From Arthrobacter pascens (GTDB taxonomy: Bacteria > Actinomycetota > Actinomycetes > Actinomycetales > Micrococcaceae): a stretch of DNA of 64,000 nucleotides. The notes under the pieces were generated by a model. That model saw only the letters and a list, made by a program, of their open reading frames with translations. It was not told the DNA's origin and ran no database searches. Each line of letters opens with the position of its first letter. The first letter of the stretch is position 1. The translations under genes and the position numbers were made by a program. The stretch is from positions 4,526,001 to 4,590,000 of the forward strand of contig NZ_JAUSXF010000001.1 of assembly GCF_030816475.1 (NCBI RefSeq). Direction: 5' to 3'. Shown piece after piece: positions 8,300-16,064 of this stretch.

Positions 8300-8800
8300 A
8301 TGAACTCCGAAACGGTGGTGACCATCCTGTGTGGCCTGGGTATCCTGGTGGGCGTGGCCGGCACCGTCATTCCGGTCCTCCCCGGCAGCGTCCTGATCGG
8401 GGCCAGCCTGCTGGCGTGGGCCATCTGGGGCGGCGCCGGAACTACCGGCTGGGTGGTGTTCGCGATTGGCCTGGTGTTCGTACTGGCGGGCATGGCAGCC
8501 AGCGCCGTGCTGACCGGACGCAGGCTCAGGCAGCACAGGATCCCGCCCCGGAGCGTGGTGATCGGCGTGGTGGCAGGTGTTGCCGGAATGTTCATCATCC
8601 CCGTCGTGGGGCTCTTTGTGGGTTTTGCCGCCGGGCTCCTGCTGAGCGAGTTCGTCCGGACCCGCAACTTCCGCATGGCCACCGCATCCAGCTGGGCGGC
8701 GGTGAAGGCCACTGGGCTGGGCATTCTGGTGGAGTTCGGGCTGGCCTGCCTGGCGGCGAGCACCTGGGTGATCGGCCTCTGGGTCTCCCTGGCCACGTAG
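8300..8800 (+). CDS. DUF456 family membrane protein
   Basis: A 166-residue, strongly hydrophobic protein with about 5 membrane segments. The pattern LCGLGILVGVAGTVIPVLPGSVLI at the N-terminus and a glycine-rich central VVAGVAGMFIIPVVGLFVGFAAGLLLSEFVRTRN are those of the DUF456 family, which has two repeated glycine-zipper-like halves and no assigned function. The gene ends 9 bp before the next reading frame, so the two are probably cotranscribed. Ahead of it, 8168-8290 contains two diverged copies of GGTTAA(A)CCGCGGGAA. Confidence 0.8.
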   Translation: MNSETVVTILCGLGILVGVAGTVIPVLPGSVLIGASLLAWAIWGGAGTTGWVVFAIGLVFVLAGMAASAVLTGRRLRQHRIPPRSVVIGVVAGVAGMFIIPVVGLFVGFAAGLLLSEFVRTRNFRMATASSWAAVKATGLGILVEFGLACLAASTWVIGLWVSLAT

Positions 8801-8809
8801 CATGGAGAA

Positions 8810-9775
8810 ATGACCGCGGGGGATGCAAAAGCGCCGATCTACCGGGATACCCGGGACCTGACGCCGTTCGGTCACGCCAGGCTCAGGACGCCGGTCCGCG
8901 AACTTGCCGACGGCGTCGGCGGGCTTATTCATGGAGTCCTTGGCGGCCGTGACGAGGCGCTGATTTCCGTGGACGGCGACGTCCCGAGGCTCAAGCGGCT
9001 GCCGGGCAAAGCGGCCAAGGCCGTCCACGGTGCCATCTTCACCAGCAGGGAACCGGAGCGGCTGATTACTGTGGGCCGGGCTTATCCCGAGTGGGCCGGC
9101 CTGTGCTACATCATGGCCGGACTGCTTGCGTACAAGCACGGCAGCTATCTTCGCGCCTCCGAACTCCTCCAGCGGGGCCTGTCCACCAGGAACGACGACG
9201 ACGCCAACCAGTATGCGTCCACTTACCTCACGCGGGTGGTAACCCGGGTGGAGCTGGCGGAAAGGATCGAGGTCCCCGTGCTCTTCAGCGAGGAAGCGGT
9301 TTTCCTGGCCCTGGCGCACTCGCTGCGGGAGACAGGCCATACGGAAGCCGCGCTGGAGTCGCTGGCCGCATTGCCGCCGTCTTTGCCTAGTGCGCTGGCC
9401 CGCTGCGCCCTCGCCCACTCGCTTGGCCGGGACAAGGAAGTGGTGATCTGGACCGACGGCCTGCTCAACTCGGATGACCTCTCCGCTGCGTTGCTGCTGG
9501 TCCGGGCCCGTTCGCTGAGGCGGCTCCGCGCCCACTCGAAGGCGCAGGAGACTTTGAAGGAGGTGCTCCGGCGCCGCAAGACGGATTTGATGCTGCGCAA
9601 TGATGCGCTCACGGACGGCGCATTGCTGGTCCTAGAGAACGGCCGGAAGTCACTCAATCCGCTGGGCTGGCTCCGCGGGAGGCCCGCGGAGCTCGAAACA
9701 TTTGAAGTGATCCGCAAGGACGTGGAGGAGCGCAGGCTCTGGGAGCAGGACTGGAAGCAGCTGGGCGGGGATTGA
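8810..9775 (+). CDS. Hypothetical protein, TPR-like helical
   Basis: A 321-residue soluble protein I cannot name. It begins 9 bp after the DUF456 gene with GGAGAA before the ATG. It has an N-terminal region of about 85 residues, then a run of alpha-helices rich in alanine, leucine and arginine with spacing like degenerate tetratricopeptide repeats: AGLLAYKHGSYLRASELLQRGLSTRN, FLALAHSLRETGHTEAALESLAALP, LARCALAHSLGRDKEVVIWTDGL, LLLVRARSLRRLRAHSKAQETLKEVLRRRK. Such repeats usually bind other proteins. No signal peptide or membrane segment is seen. Coupling to the DUF456 gene suggests a joint role, unknown. Confidence 0.7.
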   Translation: MTAGDAKAPIYRDTRDLTPFGHARLRTPVRELADGVGGLIHGVLGGRDEALISVDGDVPRLKRLPGKAAKAVHGAIFTSREPERLITVGRAYPEWAGLCYIMAGLLAYKHGSYLRASELLQRGLSTRNDDDANQYASTYLTRVVTRVELAERIEVPVLFSEEAVFLALAHSLRETGHTEAALESLAALPPSLPSALARCALAHSLGRDKEVVIWTDGLLNSDDLSAALLLVRARSLRRLRAHSKAQETLKEVLRRRKTDLMLRNDALTDGALLVLENGRKSLNPLGWLRGRPAELETFEVIRKDVEERRLWEQDWKQLGGD

Positions 9776-9856
9776 GCCCAGACGTATCGTCCAGCTCCCG
9801 CGGCGGGTGATCTACCTGCCCTTGTAGGCCGGGCGGCCGCAGGGTACAACGGAGAA

Positions 9857-10216
9857 ATGAGCGACGCAGTCCGGTCCTGGATGGAAAAGTACATCGCGGC
9901 ATGGACCACGAATGAGCCTGAAGATATCCGGGCACTGTTCACGGAGGACGCGGTCTACGCCACCCGGCCCAATGACAGGGATCCCTGGACCGGGAGGGAG
10001 CAGATCGTGGACCGGTGGCTTGCAGCCCGTGACGAACCCGATGAATGGACCTTCGAGTGGAAGCAGCTCGGCACCGACGGTGACCTGGCCTTTGTGCAGG
10101 GCTTCACGCACTACCTGGGCGACCGCCCCAGCTATGACAATCTCTGGATCATCCGGCTGGCCCCGGACGGACGGGCCACGGAATTCACGGAATGGTTCAT
10201 GGAGCGGAAGTTCTAA
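9857..10216 (+). CDS. SnoaL-like/NTF2-fold protein
   Basis: A 119-residue protein with the small cone-shaped NTF2/SnoaL fold pattern: an initial helix MSDAVRSWMEKYIAAWTTNEPEDIRALFTEDAVYATRPND followed by GREQIVDRWLAARD and beta strands ending DNLWIIRLAPDGRATEFTEWFMERKF. Family members include ketosteroid isomerases, polyketide cyclases and many unassigned proteins; nothing fixes the substrate here. GGAGAA precedes the ATG by 1-6 bases. It is a lone gene convergent with the LysE-type exporter; an 8-bp inverted repeat (10246-10253 with 10292-10299) lies between them. Confidence 0.75.
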   Translation: MSDAVRSWMEKYIAAWTTNEPEDIRALFTEDAVYATRPNDRDPWTGREQIVDRWLAARDEPDEWTFEWKQLGTDGDLAFVQGFTHYLGDRPSYDNLWIIRLAPDGRATEFTEWFMERKF

Positions 10217-10314
10217 CGCAGCCACTCATCAACGGCCCCGTCGGGCCCGGGTTGCGGCATGGGACGTCCCTTCGTTCCGTCCCGGGCGCCAAACCCGGGA
10301 AGGTTGCTCACAGG

Positions 10315-10980
10315 CTACTGCACCGGGAACCGGACGCCGTAGGAAATCAGCAGGGGACCCAGCTGTTCGCAGAGCAGTGCGACGCCGAGGGCTACCATGA
10401 TAATGCCGCTGGCGAGGGTGATTTTGCCTGCTGCCCGCGGCCGGGACTGCAGGAGCTTGCGGGCCAGGAGCGCCACGCAGGTGTAGACCACGGCGGCAAG
10501 CAGCACAAATGTCAGGCCCAACAGGCCGGACTGCACCGGCATTGGAAGGGGCGCGTCCGGGCTGACGAACTGCGGCACCAGGGCCACGAAGAAGAGCAGG
10601 CCTTTGGGGTTGATCCCGCTGGTGCCCATCCCTTGCAGGAATGTCCGGAACTGGTTGGATGCGGGATTTCCGACGGCGGCCGTCAGGCCGAAGGAGGCCC
10701 CGCGCCAGGAACGCAAAGTGCTGACGCCGAGCCAGAGGAGGTAAGCCGCTCCCGCCACGGTGATCCAGCCGAGGACCCCCGGCATGCCCGCAAGCAGCGC
10801 CGCGATGCCTCCGACCATCAGCAGGGTATGGAGTATGTAGCCGCCGCAAAGTCCGGCGACGGCGGGAACGAAGCTGCGTTGCCGCAGGCCTGCCGTGATG
10901 GAGTACGCCCAATCCACGCCTGGTGTGCATGCCAGCGCTGCAGCCACCAGCACAAACGCGGAAAACAGCTGGGGGTTCAT
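10315..10980 (-). CDS. LysE/RhtB family amino acid exporter
   Basis: A 221-residue membrane protein with about 6 hydrophobic segments. The N-terminal TPGVDWAYSITAGLRQRSFVPAVAGLCGGYILHTLL and SGINPKGLLFFVALVPQFV are signature stretches of LysE/RhtB efflux proteins, which export basic amino acids, homoserine, threonine or analogues. AGGAG lies 7 bases ahead of the ATG. It is divergent from the Lrp/AsnC regulator at 11086 across 105 bp, the standard arrangement of LysE with its own amino-acid-sensing activator, so amino-acid-triggered expression is likely. Confidence 0.88.
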   Translation of the reverse strand: MNPQLFSAFVLVAAALACTPGVDWAYSITAGLRQRSFVPAVAGLCGGYILHTLLMVGGIAALLAGMPGVLGWITVAGAAYLLWLGVSTLRSWRGASFGLTAAVGNPASNQFRTFLQGMGTSGINPKGLLFFVALVPQFVSPDAPLPMPVQSGLLGLTFVLLAAVVYTCVALLARKLLQSRPRAAGKITLASGIIMVALGVALLCEQLGPLLISYGVRFPVQ

Positions 10981-11073
10981 GGCGGGCTCCTGTCAGACGG
11001 CTACAGAAACAAAGCCTATTAACTTAGCCGCCATAAGTGCTCGCCTTTTTCGCCATACTTTAGGACGTCTGAG

Positions 11074-11085
11074 TAAGATAATTGC
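11074..11085 (+). promoter_or_regulatory. Leaderless promoter of the Lrp/AsnC gene
   Basis: TAAGAT at 11074-11079 is followed by exactly 6 bases and then the GTG start at 11086. This is the standard spacing of actinobacterial leaderless promoters, and no Shine-Dalgarno sequence is present. Confidence 0.55.
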
Positions 11086-11541
11086 GTGATCGACCACATT
11101 GACAGAAATATCTTGCGCCACCTCAAAGAGGACGGGCGGATGACCGCCACAGCGCTCGCAGCCAAGGTGGGACTGACAGTTGCCCCGTGCCACCGCAGGC
11201 TTCGGGATCTGGAAACGTCAGGAGTGATCCGCGGATACAAGGCAGATATCGACCCCGCCGCCGTCGGGCTGGGGTTCGAGGCCATCGTGTTTGTGACCCT
11301 CCGCCAGGTGGACCGGCGCACTATGGAAATCTTCGAAAACAGGGTGGCGGACAATGCCAACATTGTCGAGGCCCAGCGGCTCTTCGGCTCACCCGACTAC
11401 CTGCTGAAGGTCATCGCGGAGGACCTGCCGGCCTACCAGCGTTTTTACGACTCGGAGCTCACCTCGCTGCCCGGCGTCGAACGACTGACCTCAACCCTGG
11501 TGATGAAGAACCTGAAGTCGAATGCCGGCCCACCGGTGTAA
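11086..11541 (+). CDS. Lrp/AsnC family transcriptional regulator (LysE partner)
   Basis: A 151-residue regulator with an N-terminal helix-turn-helix (IDHIDRNILRHLKEDGRMTATALAAKVGLTVAPCHRRLRDLETSGVIRGYKADIDP, residues 2-55) and a C-terminal RAM/AsnC ligand and oligomerisation domain (FVTLRQVDRRTMEIFENRVADNANIVEAQRLFGSPDYLLKVIAEDLPAYQRFYDSELTSLPGV). It is divergent from the LysE-type exporter, which it most likely activates when its amino-acid ligand accumulates. The GTG start has no ribosome binding site but a -10 box 6 bases ahead, implying leaderless translation. Confidence 0.9.
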   Translation: MIDHIDRNILRHLKEDGRMTATALAAKVGLTVAPCHRRLRDLETSGVIRGYKADIDPAAVGLGFEAIVFVTLRQVDRRTMEIFENRVADNANIVEAQRLFGSPDYLLKVIAEDLPAYQRFYDSELTSLPGVERLTSTLVMKNLKSNAGPPV

Positions 11542-11588
11542 ACCGGTGTAAGGAGAGGCAAGAGCCCGTGTGTGGCCGCACAGCGGAC

Positions 11589-12056
11589 TCAGTCGCTCAG
11601 TAATCCTGTGGTCCGGTAGGGAATCACCTCGCGCAGGAACATGCTTGTTGACGTGCGGACTATCCCCGGGCAAAGCCTGATTTCCTCCGATACGCGGTAG
11701 AGATCGTCCGGGCTGCTGGCGACGACGCGGATCAGCAGGTCGGTGTCGCCGGCGGGGGCATGGCACTCCAGGACCTCGGGGATCTTCCGGAGGGCGGCAA
11801 TGGCTTCGTTCAGGTGGCTCTGGTCCAGTTCCGCGCTTACAGCGGCGGCCACTCCACGTCCCAGCGCGGAGGGAAGCACCCGGCTGCTGTTGGGACGCAG
11901 GGCGCCCGACGCAGTCATCCGCTCCAGTCGCGACTGCACCGTTCCGCGCGCCAGGCCCAGCCTCTGGGCCAGGACCATGATGGGCACGCGCGGGTCCTCG
12001 TCCAGGGCTTTAAGGATCCGCTTGTCCGTGGCGTCGAGTTCGTGCAATCTGATCAT
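11589..12056 (-). CDS. Lrp/AsnC family transcriptional regulator
   Basis: A second, unrelated-in-detail Lrp/AsnC protein of 155 residues, convergent with the first. HTH: LDATDKRILKALDEDPRVPIMVLAQRLGLARGTVQSRLERMTASGALRPNSSRV; RAM domain: AAVSAELDQSHLNEAIAALRKIPEVLECHAPAGDTDLLIRVVASSPDDLYRVSEEIRLCPGIVRTSTSMFLREVIPYR. The start at 12056 gives the usual N-terminus, although AGGAA abuts the ATG too closely; a TTG at 12098 in the same frame would add 14 residues. No target gene is adjacent: the next gene upstream is gluQ across a 390-bp spacer with hairpins. Confidence 0.85.
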   Translation of the reverse strand: MIRLHELDATDKRILKALDEDPRVPIMVLAQRLGLARGTVQSRLERMTASGALRPNSSRVLPSALGRGVAAAVSAELDQSHLNEAIAALRKIPEVLECHAPAGDTDLLIRVVASSPDDLYRVSEEIRLCPGIVRTSTSMFLREVIPYRTTGLLSD

Positions 12057-12285
12057 TTCCTGTCGATGAATACGGCCCGGAATAGTCAGACTGAACAATC
12101 AAAACCGTGCCGGTTGTGCCTACTGTATGGCCTCTGCTCAAATAGTGGCAACAAGGGCAAGGCTACCGCCGATCCCCGCAGGCTATAGGCTCCCCGGCAC
12201 ACCACCCGGATCCTAGATTCCGCCTCCCGCAAGGAGGACGCCGCTGATTGACACTTGTTCACGCATCGTCACTCCGCAACCACGG

Positions 12286-12347
12286 CAAGGGCCCCTGAGC
12301 TACCGACGTCGGATTTCCCGAAGTCATCGGTAGCTGAGGGGCCCTTG
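12286..12347. repeat. Long imperfect inverted repeat (20 of 21 bp)
   Basis: Arms at 12286-12306 and 12327-12347 match at 20 of 21 positions. The 20-base loop can itself pair through TCGG and CCGA, making a continuous long stem. No T-tract on either side. It lies about 100 bp ahead of gluQ and 230 bp ahead of the AsnC gene, so it is not a simple terminator for either; a structured RNA or a repeat element is possible. Confidence 0.6.
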
Positions 12348-12435
12348 TGCTGTCCCGATGCTGTCACCTGTGTTGTCCAAGGTGCTACCGCCCAAACCCG
12401 CGGCCGGCGCGACGGACCCCCGCGCCTTGTCCACA

Positions 12436-12447
12436 TAGGGTTGTTGC
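12436..12447 (+). promoter_or_regulatory. Leaderless promoter of gluQ
   Basis: TAGGGT at 12436-12441 precedes the ATG at 12448 by exactly 6 bases and no ribosome binding site is present, the pattern of an actinobacterial leaderless mRNA. No good -35 is visible. Confidence 0.45.
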
Positions 12448-13329
12448 ATGACCAAAGCCGGCCGCTTCGCCCCGAGCCCTTCCGGTGAACTTCACGTGGG
12501 CAACCTACGGACGGCCATTCTCGCCTGGCTCTTTGCCCGTTCCACCGGCAGGAATTTCCTGCTGCGCGTGGAGGACCTTGACCGCGCCCGGGCCGGGGCG
12601 GAGGCCGAGCAGCTCCGCGATCTGGCGGCCATAGGAGTGACCTGGGACGGCGCCGTCGTCCGCCAGACTGACCGCGGTGACGTGTACGCCGAAGCCATCA
12701 GCCGCCTGGCTGCCGCGGACCTGACCTACGAATGCTTCTGTACGCGCCGGGAGATCCAGGAGGCGGCCTCCGCTCCGCACGCGCCGCAGGGCGCGTATCC
12801 GGGCACCTGCCGGGACCTTGACCGGGCCGAGCTGGAGTTCAAGAGGTCGACCCGGCCTGCTGCTCTCCGGCTCCGGTCTGCGGTGACCGAATTTGCCGTG
12901 CGGGATGTGTTGCACGGCGGATTCACCGGGGTAGTGGACGACTTCGTGCTCCGCCGCAACGACGGCGTCGCGGCCTACAACCTTGCGGTCGTGGTGGATG
13001 ATGCTGCCCAGGGCATCGACCAGGTGGTCCGCGGGGATGACCTTCTGCCGTCCACGCCGCGGCAGGCGTATCTTGCCTCGCTGCTAGGACTGCAGGTGCC
13101 GGAATACGCCCATGTTCCCCTTGTGGTGAATTCCGACGGCGTCCGGTTGGCGAAGCGCGACGGCGCAGTTACGCTTGGCGACCTAGCGCTCAGGGGGCAG
13201 TCCGCGGCCGGGGTGAGGGATCTGTTGCTGGCTTCGGTGGGTCTGCCGGGCGGGACCCTTGAGCAGGCGCTCGCAGCGTTCGACCCCGTCGCGCTTCCCC
13301 GGGAGCCGTGGGTATGGCCAGGCGCCTAG
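12448..13329 (+). CDS. gluQ: Glutamyl-Q tRNA(Asp) synthetase
   Basis: A 293-residue truncated glutamyl-tRNA synthetase paralogue (YadB type) that lacks the anticodon-binding domain and attaches glutamate to queuosine in tRNA-Asp. It shows the class I signature FAPSPSGELHVGNLRTAILAWLFARS (HIGH-like HVGN), RVEDLDRARAG, the zinc-ligand pair in YECFCTRREIQ with the later YPGTCRD, YNLAVVVDDAAQGIDQVVRGDDLLPSTPRQ and the KMSKS-equivalent LAKRDGAVTL. Length fits the family (about 300) rather than GltX (about 500). Translation is probably leaderless. The adjacent hairpin region may regulate it. Confidence 0.92.
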   Translation: MTKAGRFAPSPSGELHVGNLRTAILAWLFARSTGRNFLLRVEDLDRARAGAEAEQLRDLAAIGVTWDGAVVRQTDRGDVYAEAISRLAAADLTYECFCTRREIQEAASAPHAPQGAYPGTCRDLDRAELEFKRSTRPAALRLRSAVTEFAVRDVLHGGFTGVVDDFVLRRNDGVAAYNLAVVVDDAAQGIDQVVRGDDLLPSTPRQAYLASLLGLQVPEYAHVPLVVNSDGVRLAKRDGAVTLGDLALRGQSAAGVRDLLLASVGLPGGTLEQALAAFDPVALPREPWVWPGA

Positions 13330-13431
13330 CGCTTCCCGCCTCCCGGGACGGTGCACATGGCGGGTCCTGACCTGTGCCAGCCCCACCGGGCACGCAAGGG
13401 TCCTTCCAAGCGCATACGCCGGGCCGGATCC

Positions 13432-13475
13432 GTCAACTGATGTTGACGCTACCCCGCTCGTCAACTAATGTTGAC
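13432..13475 (+). promoter_or_regulatory. Two palindromic operators ahead of the small HTH gene
   Basis: GTCAACTGATGTTGAC at 13432-13447 and GTCAACTAATGTTGAC at 13460-13475 are the same palindrome (GTCAAC-N4-GTTGAC) repeated 28 bp apart, with the second ending 18 bp before the ATG at 13494. Such paired sites suggest a cooperative, self-binding regulator. Confidence 0.65.
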
Positions 13476-13493
13476 GAAATGGAGGTGGATCGA

Positions 13494-13694
13494 ATGAAGA
13501 CACTCGTTGGATCGATGGACGGCAAAGGTCCGGCCGAGGCGCTGTACGCCGTTGCTGAACTGCAAAAGGAAGTGGGACGGGCAGAAGCTACACTCGTCCG
13601 GAGTGCGCGTCAGGCCGGGCTGTCCTGGGAAGCGATTGCTCTTTGCCTGGGGGTCAGCAAGCAGGCTGTCCACCGGAAGTACGGGAAGCGGTAG
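13494..13694 (+). CDS. Small helix-turn-helix protein
   Basis: A 66-residue protein: a short helical lead (PAEALYAVAELQKEVGRAEATLVRSARQAG) and a C-terminal HTH LSWEAIALCLGVSKQAVHRKYGKR that resembles the sigma-region-4/AsnC-like HTH found in many tiny actinobacterial DNA-binding proteins, often paired with Clp-N domain proteins. GGAGG at 13481-13485 stands 8 bases ahead of the ATG at 13494 and decides the start; an ATG at 13479 lacks one. Two identical palindromes lie directly upstream, so autoregulation is likely. No Clp-N gene is adjacent; the next gene is an HD hydrolase 47 bp downstream. Confidence 0.75.
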   Translation: MKTLVGSMDGKGPAEALYAVAELQKEVGRAEATLVRSARQAGLSWEAIALCLGVSKQAVHRKYGKR

Positions 13695-13741
13695 CTGGTC
13701 CGGGCGAGGTTCTTCAGTGAGTCGGCGCGTAGGCTGGAGCC

Positions 13742-14371
13742 ATGTCAGACCAGCCCTCGCCGGAGCACGACTCCGCCCCCAGCTTCACTGTAGACACCGC
13801 GAAGGTCCTGGCCGAAGTGGCCCACAATCGCCAAAAGGACAAACTGAAGCGTCCATACCGGGAGCATGTCATTGCGGTCGGAGACGCCTTGGCGGATTTC
13901 GACGACGACATCCGAATTGCCGGCTACCTGCATGACATTGCCGAAGACACTCCGATTACTCGCCAGGCCCTGCTGGACATGGGCGTTTCCCAGCGGGCCG
14001 TGAGCATCATCGAACGCGTTACCAATCGCCTGCACGACGACCCCGACGATTACCAGGCCGGGATCCGCTTCATCGCTGAGGACCACGACGCGACCCTGGT
14101 GAAAATTGCGGACAACGCCCACAATTCTCTGCCGGAGAGAGTCAAGGCCCTGGCCGAGAAATGGCCGGACAAACCACCGGTCACCAAATACCGGGATGCC
14201 CGGCCGGTGCTCTATTCCGCCGTGGATGTCGAAGAAGTCCGCAAGATCCTGGCCCGCGTCAACCCTTGGCTCCTGCAGGAGCTGGATGACCGGCTGGATG
14301 AGGAGGACGACGTCGATTACGAGAACCTGTCTTACGACGACGCCGGCCCCGAGACTCGCCAGGACTCCTAG
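13742..14371 (+). CDS. HD domain hydrolase, MESH1/RelA-hydrolase-like
   Basis: A 209-residue cytoplasmic protein. The order of motifs fits the Mn-dependent (p)ppGpp hydrolase fold of SpoT/MESH1: YREHVIAVGDAL, the HD pair in AGYLHDIAEDTPIT (with the ED that helps catalysis), SIIERVTNRLHDDP, and LVKIADNAHNSLPERV, the second aspartate motif. There is no synthetase domain. It could degrade alarmones or another nucleotide phosphate; MESH1-type enzymes are usually of similar length. The C-terminus is very acidic (LDDRLDEEDDVDYENLSYDDAG). It follows the small HTH gene by 47 bp and may be cotranscribed with it. A hairpin follows at 14454. Confidence 0.75.
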   Translation: MSDQPSPEHDSAPSFTVDTAKVLAEVAHNRQKDKLKRPYREHVIAVGDALADFDDDIRIAGYLHDIAEDTPITRQALLDMGVSQRAVSIIERVTNRLHDDPDDYQAGIRFIAEDHDATLVKIADNAHNSLPERVKALAEKWPDKPPVTKYRDARPVLYSAVDVEEVRKILARVNPWLLQELDDRLDEEDDVDYENLSYDDAGPETRQDS

Positions 14372-14453
14372 CCCTTCCGATCATTAGACCCAGTGTCATT
14401 CGTGGAGATCGAGCTGCCTAACCCGCGCCGCACATGGGAAAGCAACACGGGGA

Positions 14454-14474
14454 TGGAAGCCTCAAAGGCTTCCA
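14454..14474. terminator. Hairpin between HD and GNAT-AAA genes
   Basis: Perfect 9-bp arms (14454-14462, 14466-14474) around CAA between convergent genes. The rest of 14475-14608 contains loose copies of GGCAAGT/GGCAGGT. Confidence 0.55.
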
Positions 14475-14608
14475 ACGCATCTTCTGCCGCCGTTCTTTCC
14501 ATACCCAAAGCATCTCAAGGGGTCGGACAATAAAGGCAGCTGAGGCAAGTAAGGCAGGTCAGGAAATTAGGGCAGACCAGGCAAGTTAGGCTGGCCGGCC
14601 CGCCCCCG

Positions 14609-15934
14609 CTAAATCCGGCCCAGGCGGTCGATGTCCTCCAGGAAGTCCTGATGGACTTCGTCGCTGACGGTGGTCCGGGTGTCGCCGATGGCGTCGAGGT
14701 AGTCCTCGGTGGACGGCCCTCTCCGGACGGCCGCCCGGACTGAAATCCCTCCCCGGGAGGCCGCGCCGCCGTCGCCGTCCTGGCCGTAAACTACACTTTC
14801 CAGCGCCCGCTGGGAGGCACTCCGTGCGGCGTACTCAATATCCGCGGGAGAGAAGCCCTCGGTGCGGTCCACCAGCATCTCCACGTCCACGTCGTCCACC
14901 ACCGCAGGGGGAATGAAGCGCTGCCACATCGCATCGCGGGCCTGGCGGTCCGGCAGGCCGATGGGGATGACGTAGTCGAACCGGCCGTGGCGGAGAAACG
15001 CGGTGTCCAGGGCGCGGATGAAGTTGGTGGCGCAGACCAGCAGCCGGCCGGGCTGTTCGCGGAAGGCCGGAATGATTTTCAGCAGCTCGTTCGTGACCCC
15101 CTGCAGGGGAGAGGGCGGTTCGCCCGACCGCTGGGAGGCGATCTCCTCCACCTCATCGATAAACACCACAGCATGCTCCAGTTCGGCGATCTCCAGGAAC
15201 GTCTCGCGCAGTGCGCCGGCCAGACCCTTCGGATCCGAGGCCAGTCGCGACGGGAACACCTCCACGAACGGCCATTCCAGGCGCGACGCGATCGCCTTCG
15301 CGAAGGTCGTCTTTCCGGTGCCTGGCGGACCAAAAAGGACGACGGCCCGGGGCGGGACCACGCCATACTCATCGGCCAGGTCTGCCTCCGCCAGCGGCAG
15401 GACCAGGCGCCGTTCCAGCAGTTCCTTCTCACGCCGCATGCCGGCTACGTTTTCCCAGAGGTCCCGGGCCAGGATGCGGCCGCCCAGCTGGCCCAGCGCG
15501 CCGAGCTCCTGGCGCTGCACAGGAATGGTCCGTTCGAAGTAGCGCAGGTTCTTCTTGAGCGCGAACCCCCGGCCCAGGAAGGCCTCCACCCGGGTTTCGG
15601 CCTCCGGCATCAGCGCGGAGAGCTTGTTGAGCCCGTGCGGGGCCATCCGGTTCTCGACGGCGGCCAGTAGCGAGGTGCCGATCCCGCGGCCGCGGAACTC
15701 GGGAAGGGTGGCCAGGAAGACGATCCAGCCCTGGTCGTGGGCGGCGCGTCCGACGGCGGCACCCACCACCTGCTCTCCCAGCACCGCCACCACGGCGTGG
15801 TCCTTTTCGCAGGAAGCGAGCACCTCGGAGAGGGCATAAACCGGTTCAACGTTGGTGGCCTTGAGGGTTTCCCAGAGGTGCAGGATCCCGTCCAGGTCTG
15901 CCGAGTGGAAATCCCTGATCCGCCAGTTGCTCAT
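14609..15934 (-). CDS. N-acetyltransferase fused to AAA+ ATPase
   Basis: A 441-residue two-domain protein. Residues 1-140 form a GNAT domain (RIRDFHSADLDGILHLWETL, acetyl-CoA loop RGRGIGTSLL at 81-90, VEAFLGRGFALKKNLRYFER). Residues about 170-400 form a classical FtsH/Cdc48-type AAA domain: Walker A GPPGTGKT 202-209, Walker B VVFIDEVEE 256-264, sensor-1 CATN 301-304, arginine finger region RHGRFD 315-320 and a small helical lid with GFSPADIEYAARSASQRA. GGGAGA stands 7 bases ahead of the ATG at 15934. No protease domain is present. A hexamer that acetylates and remodels a protein is conceivable (inference). It is a single gene between convergent and divergent neighbours. Confidence 0.85.
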   Translation of the reverse strand: MSNWRIRDFHSADLDGILHLWETLKATNVEPVYALSEVLASCEKDHAVVAVLGEQVVGAAVGRAAHDQGWIVFLATLPEFRGRGIGTSLLAAVENRMAPHGLNKLSALMPEAETRVEAFLGRGFALKKNLRYFERTIPVQRQELGALGQLGGRILARDLWENVAGMRREKELLERRLVLPLAEADLADEYGVVPPRAVVLFGPPGTGKTTFAKAIASRLEWPFVEVFPSRLASDPKGLAGALRETFLEIAELEHAVVFIDEVEEIASQRSGEPPSPLQGVTNELLKIIPAFREQPGRLLVCATNFIRALDTAFLRHGRFDYVIPIGLPDRQARDAMWQRFIPPAVVDDVDVEMLVDRTEGFSPADIEYAARSASQRALESVVYGQDGDGGAASRGGISVRAAVRRGPSTEDYLDAIGDTRTTVSDEVHQDFLEDIDRLGRI

Positions 15935-16064
15935 GCCGTGTCTCCCGGGTCGTTCGTCGTTGAACTGCTCTGCTGAGCATAGGCGAACCTGGGGCACGGG
16001 ATGTTGCATGCAGTTTTAGTTACGCGCGGGAAGCTACCGCAGAAAGCAGAAGCTACCGCAACAA

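Larger units (their letters stand above)
12105..12447. other. Gene-free region with two hairpins
   Basis: 343 bp between the divergent AsnC and gluQ genes with no convincing reading frame. It holds a small hairpin CCTCC-CGCAA-GGAGG near 12211-12235, and a long stem at 12286-12347 described separately. The last 12 bases contain the gluQ -10 box. Confidence 0.6.

Noticed and set aside
8117-9535. 472-codon open frame on the minus strand
   Set aside because: It spans the DUF456 gene, the TPR-like gene start and a terminator in antisense; composition is Gln/Gly/Arg-rich with no domain.
10246-10299. Terminator between the SnoaL-like and LysE genes
   Set aside because: Only 8-bp arms with a 38-base loop; too weak to list as a terminator.
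12286-12347. tRNA or known riboswitch
   Set aside because: A single long stem without cloverleaf, anticodon or known aptamer motifs.
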